This document shows positions 16,087 to 24,571 of a DNA stretch of 64,000 nt, in pieces. Below the pieces are notes generated by a model. It saw nothing but the letters and a program-made list of their open reading frames with translations. It ran no database searches and was not told the origin of the DNA. The first letter of the stretch is position 1, and each line of letters begins with the position of its first letter. The stretch spans positions 310,001 to 374,000 of the forward strand of contig NZ_JBANFI010000002.1 of assembly GCF_045055655.1 (NCBI RefSeq). The letters are read 5' to 3'. Both the position numbers and the translations under genes were made by a program. The DNA comes from Marinospirillum alkalitolerans. Its GTDB lineage: Bacteria; Pseudomonadota; Gammaproteobacteria; Pseudomonadales; Halomonadaceae.

Positions 16087-16767
16087 CTATTCAGCCAGCG
16101 TAAAAGGGCAGGGTGCCACCCAGGTCATCGGCAATTGAGTCTGTGGATGCGTCAAGGAAAGAGAAAGGGCGTGCAAGGCTAAACGAGGACTGGCCGCTAA
16201 GGCCTCACCCTGTGCATAAAAACGATCACCCAAGATGGGACAGCCCAAGGACAAGAGGTGCACGCGCAGCTGATGAGATCGCCCGGTCACGGGATACAGC
16301 TCCACCAAGCTGGTGCGACCATCCGTTGACAACACACGATAGTCTGTCACTGAGGGCTTGCCCGTCTCCCAGCATACTTTCTGCAAAGGGCGGCGCGGCC
16401 AGTCGCAAATCAAAGGCAGATCAATACGCCCCTCTGACTGTGGCAGCTGCCCCCATACCTGAGCACGATAGACCTTCTGGGTTTGACGCTCTTGAAACTG
16501 GACTTTTAGGGCTGATTCGGCATTTTTACGCAGCGCAATGGCCAGAACGCCCGAAGTATCCATATCCAGACGATGCACGGGTTCGGCATAGGAACTCAGG
16601 CTTTTAACGCGTGTTTGTACACTGTCCTGCAAACCAGGATCGCGCCCAGGGTTAGAAAGCAATCCAGAAGGCTTATTGATCACCGCCATCCATTCATCTT
16701 GGTAGAGGACGTCTAACCATGGCTCGGTAGGTGGATGATAGTCTGCTGCGCTATAGACACTTTTCAC
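16087..16767 (-). CDS. rluA: Dual-specificity 23S rRNA/tRNA pseudouridine synthase RluA
   Basis: RluA makes pseudouridine 746 in 23S rRNA and 32 in several tRNAs in E. coli. The protein is 226 aa, collinear with E. coli RluA: YHPPTEPWLDVLYQDEW, NKPSGLLSNPG, the catalytic HRLDMDTSGV, LPLICDWPRRPLQKVC, TGRSHQLRVHLLSLG and HPILGD-like CPILGDRFYA. There is no S4 domain, as expected. Only 6 nt separate it from the DUF2288 gene upstream, so they probably form one transcript. TruC at 4210 is a paralogue. Confidence 0.96.
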   Translation of the reverse strand: MKSVYSAADYHPPTEPWLDVLYQDEWMAVINKPSGLLSNPGRDPGLQDSVQTRVKSLSSYAEPVHRLDMDTSGVLAIALRKNAESALKVQFQERQTQKVYRAQVWGQLPQSEGRIDLPLICDWPRRPLQKVCWETGKPSVTDYRVLSTDGRTSLVELYPVTGRSHQLRVHLLSLGCPILGDRFYAQGEALAASPRLALHALSLSLTHPQTQLPMTWVAPCPFTLAE

Positions 16768-16773
16768 CGGCCA

Positions 16774-17106
16774 TCACTCTGACTGAGCCGACGCAGCGAG
16801 TTCACTGGCACTCAGTGGCTGTACCAGCACCCAAGGTGCAATGACCAAGGCCCACAACTCGACTTGCTGATGATGCCACTGATGCGCCTGCTCTTCAGCA
16901 ACAGGGCCGACCTGCCCTGCTGCCATCCACTGCTCAAACTGGGCTTTATGATCCTGCGTCAGCTGATAGCCCACTTCGACCAGATCCAGCTCAGGTTGCA
17001 CCAGCACCACCACACCACGGGCATAAAAGCTCTCTAGCTCACGCCAACCAATTTTGGCCGTTTCTAGGGCCAACTTATCGCGTAACAGGGCGACTTCTTC
17101 AGACAT
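16774..17106 (-). CDS. DUF2288 family protein
   Basis: A soluble protein of 110 aa with no signal peptide. The segments LALETAKIGWRELESFYARG, VVLVQPELDLVEVG and ELWALVIAPWVLVQ are diagnostic of DUF2288, a conserved gammaproteobacterial family of unknown function. ATG 17106 follows GAGG by about 7 nt. An upstream in-frame start at 17241 would add 45 poorly conserved residues and is unlikely. It is the first gene before rluA, a pairing that suggests only shared transcription. Confidence 0.8.
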   Translation of the reverse strand: MSEEVALLRDKLALETAKIGWRELESFYARGVVVLVQPELDLVEVGYQLTQDHKAQFEQWMAAGQVGPVAEEQAHQWHHQQVELWALVIAPWVLVQPLSASELAASAQSE

Positions 17107-17301
17107 GATTTTCCTCGCTGCGCCCCGCATGAGGCGATCAAAAATAAATAAACAGGAATAAAATTGCGAAACAGAGCACAAAAACCAACTCAGCCGCTGA
17201 ACTTGGTGCGCTATTTTAGATCTTAGGCCGTCGGCTTGCATCTTGTGACGGCTGGCTAAAACACATTTATTTGTTTTTTCTTTTTATTTAGGTCATCAGT
17301 A

Positions 17302-18957
17302 ATGAATCAATCCTCTTTGTTGCTTACCCTACTCCTCTCAGCAGCGATACTCAGCGGCTGCTCAGATGGCGGCTCCTCTATGTCTTCTGGCTCAACACCT
17401 GAGCAGGCTTTTAGCCGACCACAAGACCCGCTGCTACCCTGGCAGTGGCATCTATACAATACAGGCCAAAATTTAAATGGTCTGCGGCCCTTAGCTGGTG
17501 CCGATTTGAACATCTGGCCGTTATGGAATCGCTGCCCAGTAACAGGTTGCGCAGGTGAAGGCATCCTCGTGGCAGTAGTCGATGATGGCCTAGAAATCCG
17601 CCATCCTGACTTACAAGCTAATGTCAGCCCACTGGCGCACCGTGATTTTATGCATCCGCCCTCTAAAGCCAACCAAGACCCCAGCCCCACCGATCCGGAT
17701 GACGCCCATGGCACGGCCGTCGCCGGCCTGATTGCTGCACGAGACAATCAGATTGGTGGTGTTGGCGTGGCACCACGCGCGCAGTTATTGGGCATCAATC
17801 TACTCGCCATAGATTTTACAACCCAGCATGAATCCGAAGCCATGCAGCATCAGATCCAGGCCGTCGCCGTGTCGAACAACTCCTGGGGTGCACCAGATGG
17901 CACAGGATTTATCAACCCAGCGAGCAGCCCTTGGCGCCAGGCGATCGAACAAGGCATCACCCAGGGCTATGAGGGGCGCGGCATTGCCTATATCTGGGCT
18001 GGAGGTAATGGGCATGATCAAGCGGGCGAATACTTCTATGACTATTCCAATCTGGATGGTCAGGCCAGCTTTCATGGCGTGTTGGCTGTTGCTGCACTGA
18101 ATGCTGAGGATCGACGCTCCAGCTATTCTGAGCAGGGCAGCAATCTGCTGATCAGTGGTTTTGGCGGTGAATTCTGCAATGGTCTGGCCATCACAACCAC
18201 CGATTTAACACAGCGCAACTGGGGCTATAATCCACCTCAGATTGATTTTGTCGATGATCTGCCGGATCCCCACTATACGCGCTGCTTTAACGGTACTTCT
18301 AGCGCCGCGCCGACTGTGGCAGGTGTGGTAGCGCTGATGCGTCAAGCCAATACTCAGCTCAGCTGGCGTGATCTGCGCTGGCTACTCGCCCACCACGCAC
18401 GGCAAAACGACCCTCAGCACCCTGGCTGGATGACCAACGGGGCTGGGCTAACGTTTAACTCTGAATATGGTTTTGGGGCCGCTGATGCCAGCGCCAGTGT
18501 CGAAGCCGCGCGCCAGCATCCACTCTTACCAGCCTATCAACGCCTGACGCGTACAGGTCCAGAGTCTCAAACAATGCCGGCCCAACAGATTTTTACCTCA
18601 ACACTCGATCTACAGGCCCCGCTGGTCTTAGAATTCGTCGATCTGGCTATCCAAATCAATGGGCTGCCTGCACATCAGGATACAGGTGAGCTGAGCCTCT
18701 CTCTGATCAGCCCCAGCGGCACACGCAGCCTGCTCCTGCCCAAGCGACGCTGTCATTTCTTTGATGAAGATGACAACACAGTCCCGACAGCATGTGAGGA
18801 TCGGCTCAACTTCACCTTCGGCAGTGTGCAGTTTTTAGGTGAAGATGCCCAAGGCCCGTGGCAGCTTGAAATCGATGCCCGAGGCATGAGTCAGCCCATC
18901 ACACTCAATCAATGGCAGCTGACTTTTTATGGTCACACCCCCTCTGCCGCGCTTTAA
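17302..18957 (+). CDS. Kexin-like S8 serine protease lipoprotein with P-domain and no propeptide
   Basis: 551 aa. Residues 1-20 form a lipoprotein signal with lipobox LSGC (C20), so the enzyme should be membrane-anchored. The catalytic domain starts almost at once (PLLPWQWHLYNTGQN at about 43) with no room for the usual 80-100 residue propeptide. The triad is D94 in VVDDGLEI, H136 in DDAHGTAVAG and S333 in NGTSSAAPTVAG; oxyanion Asn236. The DDG and HGT spacing is kexin/furin-like. Residues about 425-545 form a P/Homo B domain, ending in LNQWQLTFYGH. The gene directly downstream encodes a secreted propeptide-like protein. This matches the Aeromonas sobria ASP/ORF2 system, in which ORF2 is an external chaperone. 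Substrate unknown. Confidence 0.92.
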   Translation: MNQSSLLLTLLLSAAILSGCSDGGSSMSSGSTPEQAFSRPQDPLLPWQWHLYNTGQNLNGLRPLAGADLNIWPLWNRCPVTGCAGEGILVAVVDDGLEIRHPDLQANVSPLAHRDFMHPPSKANQDPSPTDPDDAHGTAVAGLIAARDNQIGGVGVAPRAQLLGINLLAIDFTTQHESEAMQHQIQAVAVSNNSWGAPDGTGFINPASSPWRQAIEQGITQGYEGRGIAYIWAGGNGHDQAGEYFYDYSNLDGQASFHGVLAVAALNAEDRRSSYSEQGSNLLISGFGGEFCNGLAITTTDLTQRNWGYNPPQIDFVDDLPDPHYTRCFNGTSSAAPTVAGVVALMRQANTQLSWRDLRWLLAHHARQNDPQHPGWMTNGAGLTFNSEYGFGAADASASVEAARQHPLLPAYQRLTRTGPESQTMPAQQIFTSTLDLQAPLVLEFVDLAIQINGLPAHQDTGELSLSLISPSGTRSLLLPKRRCHFFDEDDNTVPTACEDRLNFTFGSVQFLGEDAQGPWQLEIDARGMSQPITLNQWQLTFYGHTPSAAL

Positions 18958-18968
18958 TGGAGTTTAAA

Positions 18969-19514
18969 ATGAAATTTTCTTATCTTGTCGGTTTACTGCT
19001 GCTCGGTCTGGCCTCAGGCGCCAACGCGCAGAGCTGGTATGATGGGCAGCAAGAACGACGCCTGTATGTTGATCAACTACTGCGTGCGCAGATCGATTTT
19101 CCTGAAACTGAAGCTAGTACGCGGGCAGCCAGCCCCCAGACCTCACAAGGCCCAGCGCGCATTCGCCTGGTGCGTGATGAGACCCGCGAAGCTCGCCGCG
19201 CACGGACTGAGCAAGCCGCCAGCAGCGGAGCACAACTCGTACCTGTGTATCGTGACTTCCCGCATGGGCCCATTCGTGTGGCTAGCGGTGGTGTACTGCT
19301 GCGCCTGCCTGCTGACTGGCCGCTGGAGCAGCAAGCCCAGTGGCTAGCACAAGAAAACCTTGCGGTGATCAACTCACCCAACGCCTCCAATGGTTATTGG
19401 CTCATTGCCAGTCCGCCCGGCGAAGCCAGCCTCGCCTTGGCTGCCGAGCTTTTTCAGCAACCTGAAGTGATCAGCGCCAGCCCCAACTGGTGGCAGCCGC
19501 GCGTCAAACGCTAG
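18969..19514 (+). CDS. Secreted propeptide-like chaperone/inhibitor of the adjacent S8 protease (ORF2-like)
   Basis: 181 aa with a clear signal peptide (cleavage after GANA, residue 20). The middle is charged (RIRLVRDETREARRA). The C-terminal ~85 residues look like a subtilase prodomain: GGVLLRLPADWPLEQQAQWL, then a hydrophobic strand NGYWLIASPPGEAS, then an ALAAELFQQPEVISASPNW ending, where 'V..A.PN' is the hallmark close of S8 propeptides. The gene follows the protease by 11 nt with GGAG (18959-18962) 6 nt before ATG 18969. In Aeromonas, the ORF2 protein encoded downstream of the kexin-like ASP folds and then leaves the protease. The same role is inferred here from position and prodomain resemblance, not from clear sequence identity. 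Confidence 0.75.
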   Translation: MKFSYLVGLLLLGLASGANAQSWYDGQQERRLYVDQLLRAQIDFPETEASTRAASPQTSQGPARIRLVRDETREARRARTEQAASSGAQLVPVYRDFPHGPIRVASGGVLLRLPADWPLEQQAQWLAQENLAVINSPNASNGYWLIASPPGEASLALAAELFQQPEVISASPNWWQPRVKR

Positions 19515-19532
19515 GCTGTACTCGCCCTCTCA

Positions 19533-19599
19533 CCCTGAGTCGAATGCCCTGCTGCTCGAATCAGGGTTCTGTGGGGCTAGGCCGCGTCCTCTGCGGCCT
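19533..19599 (+). terminator. Two hairpins after the protease pair
   Basis: First, CCCTGA-G-TCGA (19533-19543) pairs with TCGA-A-TCAGGG (19556-19566) with a single mismatch. Second, AGGCCGC (19579-19585) pairs perfectly with GCGGCCT (19593-19599), followed by TGTGCCTCTCTTT. Either could stop the upstream transcript. Neither has an uninterrupted U run. Confidence 0.45.
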
Positions 19600-19609
19600 G
19601 TGCCTCTCT

Positions 19610-19666
19610 TTGAATAGAATTCAATTTTGTAGCGAAAAACTTTCAGTTTACTCCTATTCTATTCAA
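19610..19666 (+). promoter_or_regulatory. Inverted repeat and MetR-like site upstream of metF
   Basis: TTGAATAGAAT (19610-19620) has a perfect inverted copy ATTCTATTCAA (19656-19666), 35 nt apart. Within the first arm, TGAATAGAATTCA (19611-19623) fits TGAA-N5-TTCA, the core of the MetR recognition sequence, although the central base is G where T/A is preferred. The location 55-110 bp before metF suits an activator. Which protein binds is inference. Confidence 0.4.
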
Positions 19667-19721
19667 GCATCGGTCAGGGTAAGCTGTTGAAATACAGATC
19701 ACTATTGAAGAGAGCCCGACC

Positions 19722-20558
19722 ATGCCCCTCGCGACGACCCCGATTAGCTTTGAATTCTTTCCCCCTAAAACCGAAGCTGGACAGCAGAAGCTGCTCCAAG
19801 TCAGGGATGCACTGGCCGCAACGCAGCCTGAATTTTTCTCTGTGACCTATGGCGCAGGTGGCTCAACCCAGAATGGCACCTTACAGACAGTGCTGGCCCT
19901 GCGCGAAAGCGGTATTGATGCTGCCCCTCACCTGTCTTGCATTGGTGCCAGCCGAGCAGAATTACGCCAGCTACTGAGTGAGTATCAGCAGCAGGGCATC
20001 ACACGTCTGGTCGCTTTACGGGGAGATCTGCCATCAGGCATGGGGATGGGCGGTGAACTCCGTTATGCCAATGAGCTGGTGGCCTTTATACGCGAGGAAT
20101 TTGGGCGTCACTTCACGATTGAGGTTGCGGCCTATCCAGAAACCCACCCACAAGCGCCCAGTTTTAGTGCCGATTTACAGCACTTTGTGCGCAAGTGTGC
20201 CGCAGGTGCCGACAGTGCCATCACCCAGTATTTCTTTAATGCCGATGCCTACTTCCACTTTGTCGAGCGGGCGCAGGCTGCGGGCGTCACCATCCCCATT
20301 CTGCCCGGCATCATGCCCATTACCAACTACACCAAGCTCGCACGCTTCTCTGATGCCTGTGGTGCCGAGCTGCCACGCTGGATACGTAAGCAGCTGGAAG
20401 CCTATGGCGATGACAGTGCTTCGATCCAGGCCTTCGGCACCGAGGTCATTGCACGTCTTTGTGATCAGCTGATCGCCGGTGGCGCTCCTGGCCTGCACTT
20501 TTATACACTCAACCAGGCGCAGCCCAGCCTTGATATTCTGGCGCAGCTGCAAGGCTAG
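19722..20558 (+). CDS. metF: Methylenetetrahydrofolate reductase
   Basis: MetF reduces 5,10-methylene-THF to 5-methyl-THF using FAD, supplying the methyl group for methionine synthesis. The protein is 278 aa. Family blocks: ISFEFFPPKTEAG at the start (catalytic Glu in FEFFPP), FFSVTYGAGGSTQNGT, HLSCIGASRAEL, RLVALRGDLPSG, VAAYPETHPQAPS, and PILPGIMPITNYTKLARF. GAAGAGAG precedes the ATG. It stands alone, convergent with comM 18 nt downstream. Control may be through the inverted repeat at 19610-19666. Confidence 0.97.
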   Translation: MPLATTPISFEFFPPKTEAGQQKLLQVRDALAATQPEFFSVTYGAGGSTQNGTLQTVLALRESGIDAAPHLSCIGASRAELRQLLSEYQQQGITRLVALRGDLPSGMGMGGELRYANELVAFIREEFGRHFTIEVAAYPETHPQAPSFSADLQHFVRKCAAGADSAITQYFFNADAYFHFVERAQAAGVTIPILPGIMPITNYTKLARFSDACGAELPRWIRKQLEAYGDDSASIQAFGTEVIARLCDQLIAGGAPGLHFYTLNQAQPSLDILAQLQG

Positions 20559-20576
20559 GAGGCCTCGGTCAGCGAA

Positions 20577-22079
20577 TCAATTCACACCACTGCTGGCCGG
20601 TCGATAGCTCAGCGCCTCCAGCAGGTGCTGACGCTCAATCTGCTCACTCTGCTGCAAATCCGCCAAGGTGCGCGCCACCTTTAACAGACGATGCGCACTG
20701 CGCGCAGAAAGCTGTAAACGCTGCATGGCCTCAATCAAGAGTGTCTTTTCTGCTGGTTGCAAGATCGCATCTCGCTCCAGCTCCGCCGCACTCAGCTGAC
20801 CATTGAGCTTACCCGCACGTGCCAGCTGCCGTGCTCGTGCTTGGCAGACACGTTCACGTACGGCATGACTGGTTTCTTCAGCAGGACGCGCAAACAGATC
20901 CTCAGCTGGCACCGCCGCGACTTTGACATGCAAATCGATACGATCCAAAAGCGGGCCAGAGACGCGGCTTTGATAACGCTGTACCTGATGCGGGCTACAT
21001 TGGCAGGCCTTATGTGGATGTCCAAGAAAACCACAGGGACAGGGGTTCATCGCACTCATCAATAAAAACTGCGCCGGATAGGTGGCCCGACTACGAGCAC
21101 GCGCCAAATGGATTTCACCCGATTCCAGTGGCTCACGCAGCACTTCAAGCACCCTGCGATCATATTCAGGCAGCTCATCTAAAAACAGCACGCCACGGTG
21201 GGCTAGGCTGATTTCACCCGGCTGCGGATGACTGCCACCGCCGACCAAAGCAGCAGCAGAACTAGAGTGGTGGGGCGCACGATAGGGACGCTGTCGCCAA
21301 CGCCGCACATCAAAACCCTGACTAATCGAGGCCATCGCAGCCACCTCCAACGCCTCAGATTCATCCAGAGGCGGCAGCAAACCAGGCAGACAGCTCGCGA
21401 GGAGGGTTTTACCGCTGCCCGGCGGTCCATTCAACAAGAGGTTATGTTGACCGGCCGCCGCAATTTCAAGCGCGCGCTTGGCAAACAGCTGACCTTTGAC
21501 GCTCGACAAATCAGGGTAGAGAGAAGGGGCAGCCGGCGCTAAGGTTGGCGGAGAACAAGACTGAGGTTGACGCCGCTCAAGCTGCGCGACTAAGTCCAAG
21601 AGACTCGATGCTGGATAGAGAGGCAGGCCTTGCACCAAACTGGCCTCATCTCGATTCGCCGCAGGTAAGGCCAGCGCCAACTGCTGTTGATGCACCACCA
21701 AGGCGGTGGGCAAGACACCACGTATCTGGCTTAAATCGGCATTCAGTGCCAACTCACCGATAAAGACGATCCCTTCTAAGCAGGCTTCCGCCAGCTGGCC
21801 TGTGGCCACCAAAATACCCAAAGCGATGGCCAGATCATAGCGGCCGCCTTCTTTGGGTAGATCAGCAGGAGAAAGATTCACGGTAATCCGCCGACTGGGA
21901 AACTCAAACCCCGCCATCAACAGCGCACTGCGTACCCGATCACGGCTTTCCTTGACGGCCGTCTCGGGTAATCCAACCAGATGAAAGGCGGGCAAACCAT
22001 TCGCGAGATGCACTTCGACCTGTACTTCAGGTGCGCTTAATCCCAACAAAGCGCGAGTCGCCACACGAGCAAATGTCAT
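20577..22079 (-). CDS. comM: YifB/ComM-family AAA+ ATPase (Mg-chelatase-like)
   Basis: 500 aa. Residues 1-170 form the ChlI-like Lon-protease-fold domain (VEVHLANGLPAFHLVGLPETAVKESRDRVRSAL kept in pieces: GLPAFHLVGLPE, NLSPADLPKEGGRYDL). Then a Mg-chelatase AAA+ core follows: Walker A LLNGPPGSGKTLLA, Walker B GVLFLDELPEY, and the zinc-like CPCGFLGHPHKACQC motif, with a C-terminal Mg_chelatase_C domain. In Vibrio and Acinetobacter, ComM is a hexameric helicase driving branch migration in natural transformation. The gene is also common in non-competent bacteria. AGGAGGTC precedes the ATG. It neighbours ubiK and glnK, as in many gammaproteobacteria. Confidence 0.95.
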   Translation of the reverse strand: MTFARVATRALLGLSAPEVQVEVHLANGLPAFHLVGLPETAVKESRDRVRSALLMAGFEFPSRRITVNLSPADLPKEGGRYDLAIALGILVATGQLAEACLEGIVFIGELALNADLSQIRGVLPTALVVHQQQLALALPAANRDEASLVQGLPLYPASSLLDLVAQLERRQPQSCSPPTLAPAAPSLYPDLSSVKGQLFAKRALEIAAAGQHNLLLNGPPGSGKTLLASCLPGLLPPLDESEALEVAAMASISQGFDVRRWRQRPYRAPHHSSSAAALVGGGSHPQPGEISLAHRGVLFLDELPEYDRRVLEVLREPLESGEIHLARARSRATYPAQFLLMSAMNPCPCGFLGHPHKACQCSPHQVQRYQSRVSGPLLDRIDLHVKVAAVPAEDLFARPAEETSHAVRERVCQARARQLARAGKLNGQLSAAELERDAILQPAEKTLLIEAMQRLQLSARSAHRLLKVARTLADLQQSEQIERQHLLEALSYRPASSGVN

Positions 22080-22198
22080 CCTGACCTCCTTGTCCTAGTC
22101 TGCTGCGACCTCTCCAGTCTAGATGACACCGGGCCTAGTGCGCCAGTTCAGCGCTGCCTGCACCAATGCGGCCCTCCCCTCAACTGAGAAAGTTCAAA

Positions 22199-22471
22199 TT
22201 AAGAAAGCCCAGGTGAAGAAGGCAATACCTGCGCCTCCAACTGCGCCACGCGTGCAGCGAGCTGATCCATTTTCTGACGGCTACGCTGATGTATCGCCAA
22301 TAAACGCTGATAATCCTCTTGCGTCACCAGATCCAGCTTGGCTGCCGCCTGCTGAATAATCTGCTGAATCCGCGCTGGATCAAGATGGGCTGCCTCCTCG
22401 GCGCCTTTGCTGGCCGTGAGGCGCTGAGTAATCTCTTCAATCATCGCTTGTAAAACAGGGTGGTCTTTCAT
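22199..22471 (-). CDS. ubiK: UbiK, ubiquinone biosynthesis accessory factor (BMFP family)
   Basis: A protein of 90 aa made of two helices and a C-terminal coiled coil (VTQEDYQRLLAIHQRSRQ followed by QLAARVAQLEAQV), the standard BMFP/DUF526 layout. UbiK works with UbiJ to help the Ubi complex make coenzyme Q under oxygen. AAGGAG lies 6 nt before ATG 22471; a longer frame from 22555 is not supported. It is divergent from glnK, the usual neighbour in Pseudomonas. Two ubiquinone hydroxylases are at 40-42.5 kb. Confidence 0.88.
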   Translation of the reverse strand: MKDHPVLQAMIEEITQRLTASKGAEEAAHLDPARIQQIIQQAAAKLDLVTQEDYQRLLAIHQRSRQKMDQLAARVAQLEAQVLPSSPGLS

Positions 22472-22538
22472 GATGGCTCCTTCGGCATTGAGGTGTCTTG
22501 GTGCTGATGATATCAGTCTCACCCAACAGATCAAAAAC

Positions 22539-22577
22539 GCACCAAAGAGGAACACGGTGCGCTTTAGTTTGGTGCTT
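22539..22577 (+). promoter_or_regulatory. Possible NtrC enhancer upstream of glnK
   Basis: Three half-sites resembling the NtrC recognition arms occur here: GCACC at 22539-22543, GGTGC at 22556-22560 and GGTGC at 22573-22577. They lie about 110-150 bp before the predicted sigma-54 start, a normal enhancer distance. None forms the ideal TGCACC-N5-GGTGCA palindrome, so the call is tentative. Confidence 0.4.
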
Positions 22578-22661
22578 TTTATTTCCTGAGCAGCCTCAAA
22601 CAGATGTATGAATCAATAAAATCATCGCTAAGCTGCTGTTTATCTTTCACAAATCCATTCG

Positions 22662-22677
22662 TGGCACAGCTGATGCA
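22662..22677 (+). promoter_or_regulatory. Sigma-54 promoter of glnK-amtB
   Basis: TGGCAC-N5-ATGCA matches the -24/-12 consensus except for the first base of TTGCA. The invariant GG (22663-22664) and GC (22675-22676) are exactly 10 bp apart. Transcription should start near 22687. Sigma-54 control by NtrC is the rule for glnK-amtB. Confidence 0.82.
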
Positions 22678-22746
22678 ATTTTCCCAGTGAAGCGGTGAAG
22701 ACCGGCAAGGTCACACTTTTCTACCCTAGGCTGAGAGGAAACTAGC

Positions 22747-23085
22747 ATGAAACTGGTAACAGCCATTATCAAACCCTTCAAACTGGATGATGTCCGCGAA
22801 GCCCTTTCTGATATCGGTATTCAAGGCATCACTGTCACTGAAGTGAAAGGCTTTGGTCGTCAAAAAGGCCACACAGAACTCTATCGTGGTGCGGAGTATG
22901 TGGTGGACTTTCTTCCCAAGGTAAAAATTGAAATCGCGATTGATGATGCGCGCATTGATCAAGTGATCGAAGCGATTATCAACGCCGCCAACACCGGCAA
23001 AATTGGCGATGGCAAGATTTTCGTCACCCCAGTGGATGAAGTCATCCGTATTCGTACTGGCGAGCGCGGCAGCGACGCTGTGTAA
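22747..23085 (+). CDS. glnK: PII signal protein GlnK
   Basis: 112 aa, a trimeric sensor of 2-oxoglutarate, ATP/ADP and, through uridylylation, glutamine. The T-loop carries Y51 in ELYRGAEYVVDF, the uridylylation site. VTEVKGFGRQKGH (31-43) and the C-terminal IRIRTGERGSDAV are standard. It sits 25 nt before amtB under a sigma-54 promoter, which makes it the GlnK that plugs AmtB when ammonium rises. GAGAGGAA precedes the ATG. A second PII gene at 24572 is nearly identical over its first half. Confidence 0.97.
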   Translation: MKLVTAIIKPFKLDDVREALSDIGIQGITVTEVKGFGRQKGHTELYRGAEYVVDFLPKVKIEIAIDDARIDQVIEAIINAANTGKIGDGKIFVTPVDEVIRIRTGERGSDAV

Positions 23086-23110
23086 CTGCTGACCAATTGA
23101 GGATAAGACA

Positions 23111-24358
23111 ATGGAAGAAATCATTCACCTATCCTATGCGATAGATACCTTTTACTTCTTGATGTGTGGTGCGCTGGTCATGTGGATGGCTGCGGGCTTC
23201 TCGATGCTTGAAGCCGGCCTTGTGCGCTCAAAGAACACCACAGAAATTCTGACCAAGAATATTGCACTCTTTGCGATTGCCTGCACCATGTACCTCTTTG
23301 TTGGCTACGCAATCATGTATTCCAGCCCTGAAGGCGGCTTCTTGCCCAACCTGAGCTTCCTGATCGGTGCTGAAAACTCAATGGATGCGGTCCTCGCTGG
23401 TGGCGAAGATGCACCTTACTACTCCATGCGTTCTGACTTCTTCTTTCAGGTCGTCTTTGTCGCTACAGCCATGTCGATTGTCTCAGGTGCTGTTGCTGAG
23501 CGGATGAAGCTCTGGGCTTTCCTGGCCTTCGCTGTGGTCATGACGGGTGTGATCTATCCTATCTCTGGCTACTGGACTTGGGGTGAAGGCTGGTTGGATG
23601 CCGCTGGTTTCAGTGATTATGCTGGATCGGGTATCGTTCACATGGCCGGTGCGGCTGCAGCTCTAGCTGGTGTTCTGGTGCTGGGTGCGCGTAAAGGCAA
23701 GTATGGCCCTAACGGTCAGATCAATGCGATTCCTGGTGCGAACATGCCACTGGCTACACTGGGTACCTTCATCCTGTGGATGGGTTGGTTCGGCTTCAAC
23801 GGTGGCTCAGAGTTAAAAATGTCGGATGTTGGCTCGGCCAATGCCGTGGCTCAGGTCTTCGTCAACACCAATGCCGCCGCTGCTGGTGGTGTGATTGCCG
23901 CGCTGATCCTGTCTAAACTCTGGTTCAAAAAAGCGGATCTGACTATGGCGTTGAACGGTGCTCTGGCGGGTCTGGTCGCGATCACAGCGGGTCCTGACAC
24001 CCCCACAGCTCAAGGTGCGGCGTTGATTGGTGCCATCGGTGGTCTGATCGTTGTTGCCTCGATCATCACACTCGACAAGCTGCGTATTGATGATCCAGTC
24101 GGTGCCATCTCTGTCCACGGTGTGGTCGGTATCTGGGGTCTGATTGCGGTGATCTTCACTAACGACGATGCCACCTTGGGTGCACAGCTGCTGGGCGCAG
24201 TCAGCATCTTCGCCTGGGTCTTTGGTGCCAGCTTGGTCGTCTGGCTGATCATCAAAGCGCTGATGGGTGTTCGTGTCAGCGAGGAAGAAGAATATGCAGG
24301 TGTGGATCTGGCTGAGTGTGGTATGGAAGCCTACCCAGAGTTCACCCGCGGTAAGTAA
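23111..24358 (+). CDS. amtB: Ammonium transporter AmtB
   Basis: An inner-membrane ammonia channel of 415 aa with 11 expected membrane helices. There is no cleaved signal peptide; the protein begins directly with helix 1 (YFLMCGALVMWMAAGFSML). Family features: ALVMWMAAGFSMLEAGLVR, SGYWTWGEGWL, the twin-His helix segment SGIVHMAGAAAALAG containing the first pore histidine, and SVHGVVGIWGLI with the second. The C-terminal tail GVDLAECGMEAYPEF carries the conserved GlnK-contact region. GAGGATAAG precedes the ATG. A terminator lies 58 nt downstream, before the second PII gene. Confidence 0.97.
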   Translation: MEEIIHLSYAIDTFYFLMCGALVMWMAAGFSMLEAGLVRSKNTTEILTKNIALFAIACTMYLFVGYAIMYSSPEGGFLPNLSFLIGAENSMDAVLAGGEDAPYYSMRSDFFFQVVFVATAMSIVSGAVAERMKLWAFLAFAVVMTGVIYPISGYWTWGEGWLDAAGFSDYAGSGIVHMAGAAAALAGVLVLGARKGKYGPNGQINAIPGANMPLATLGTFILWMGWFGFNGGSELKMSDVGSANAVAQVFVNTNAAAAGGVIAALILSKLWFKKADLTMALNGALAGLVAITAGPDTPTAQGAALIGAIGGLIVVASIITLDKLRIDDPVGAISVHGVVGIWGLIAVIFTNDDATLGAQLLGAVSIFAWVFGASLVVWLIIKALMGVRVSEEEEYAGVDLAECGMEAYPEFTRGK

Positions 24359-24416
24359 TCTGATGACGGGCAGAAGGTGGAATCCTTCACCCACACAAGA
24401 GTGAGCATGGAAGTTT

Positions 24417-24442
24417 GGGCATCCTTCGGGGTGCCCTTTTTT
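24417..24442 (+). terminator. Terminator of glnK-amtB
   Basis: GGGCATCC (24417-24424) pairs with GGGTGCCC (24429-24436), with one G-U, around a TTCG tetraloop, then TTTTTT. A further small hairpin, GCCGAT-CAAA-ATCGGC (24508-24523), lies in the leader of the next gene. Confidence 0.9.
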
Positions 24443-24571
24443 GTTTGTGACACCAGTTCTATTTGCTGTTTGCTAGGTGTACCCTTTATGCTTGGGTGAA
24501 AGTTGATGCCGATCAAAATCGGCTCACTGAAAATCGATCTGATCGTTTATGGACTCTGCTGAGGAAGAAGA

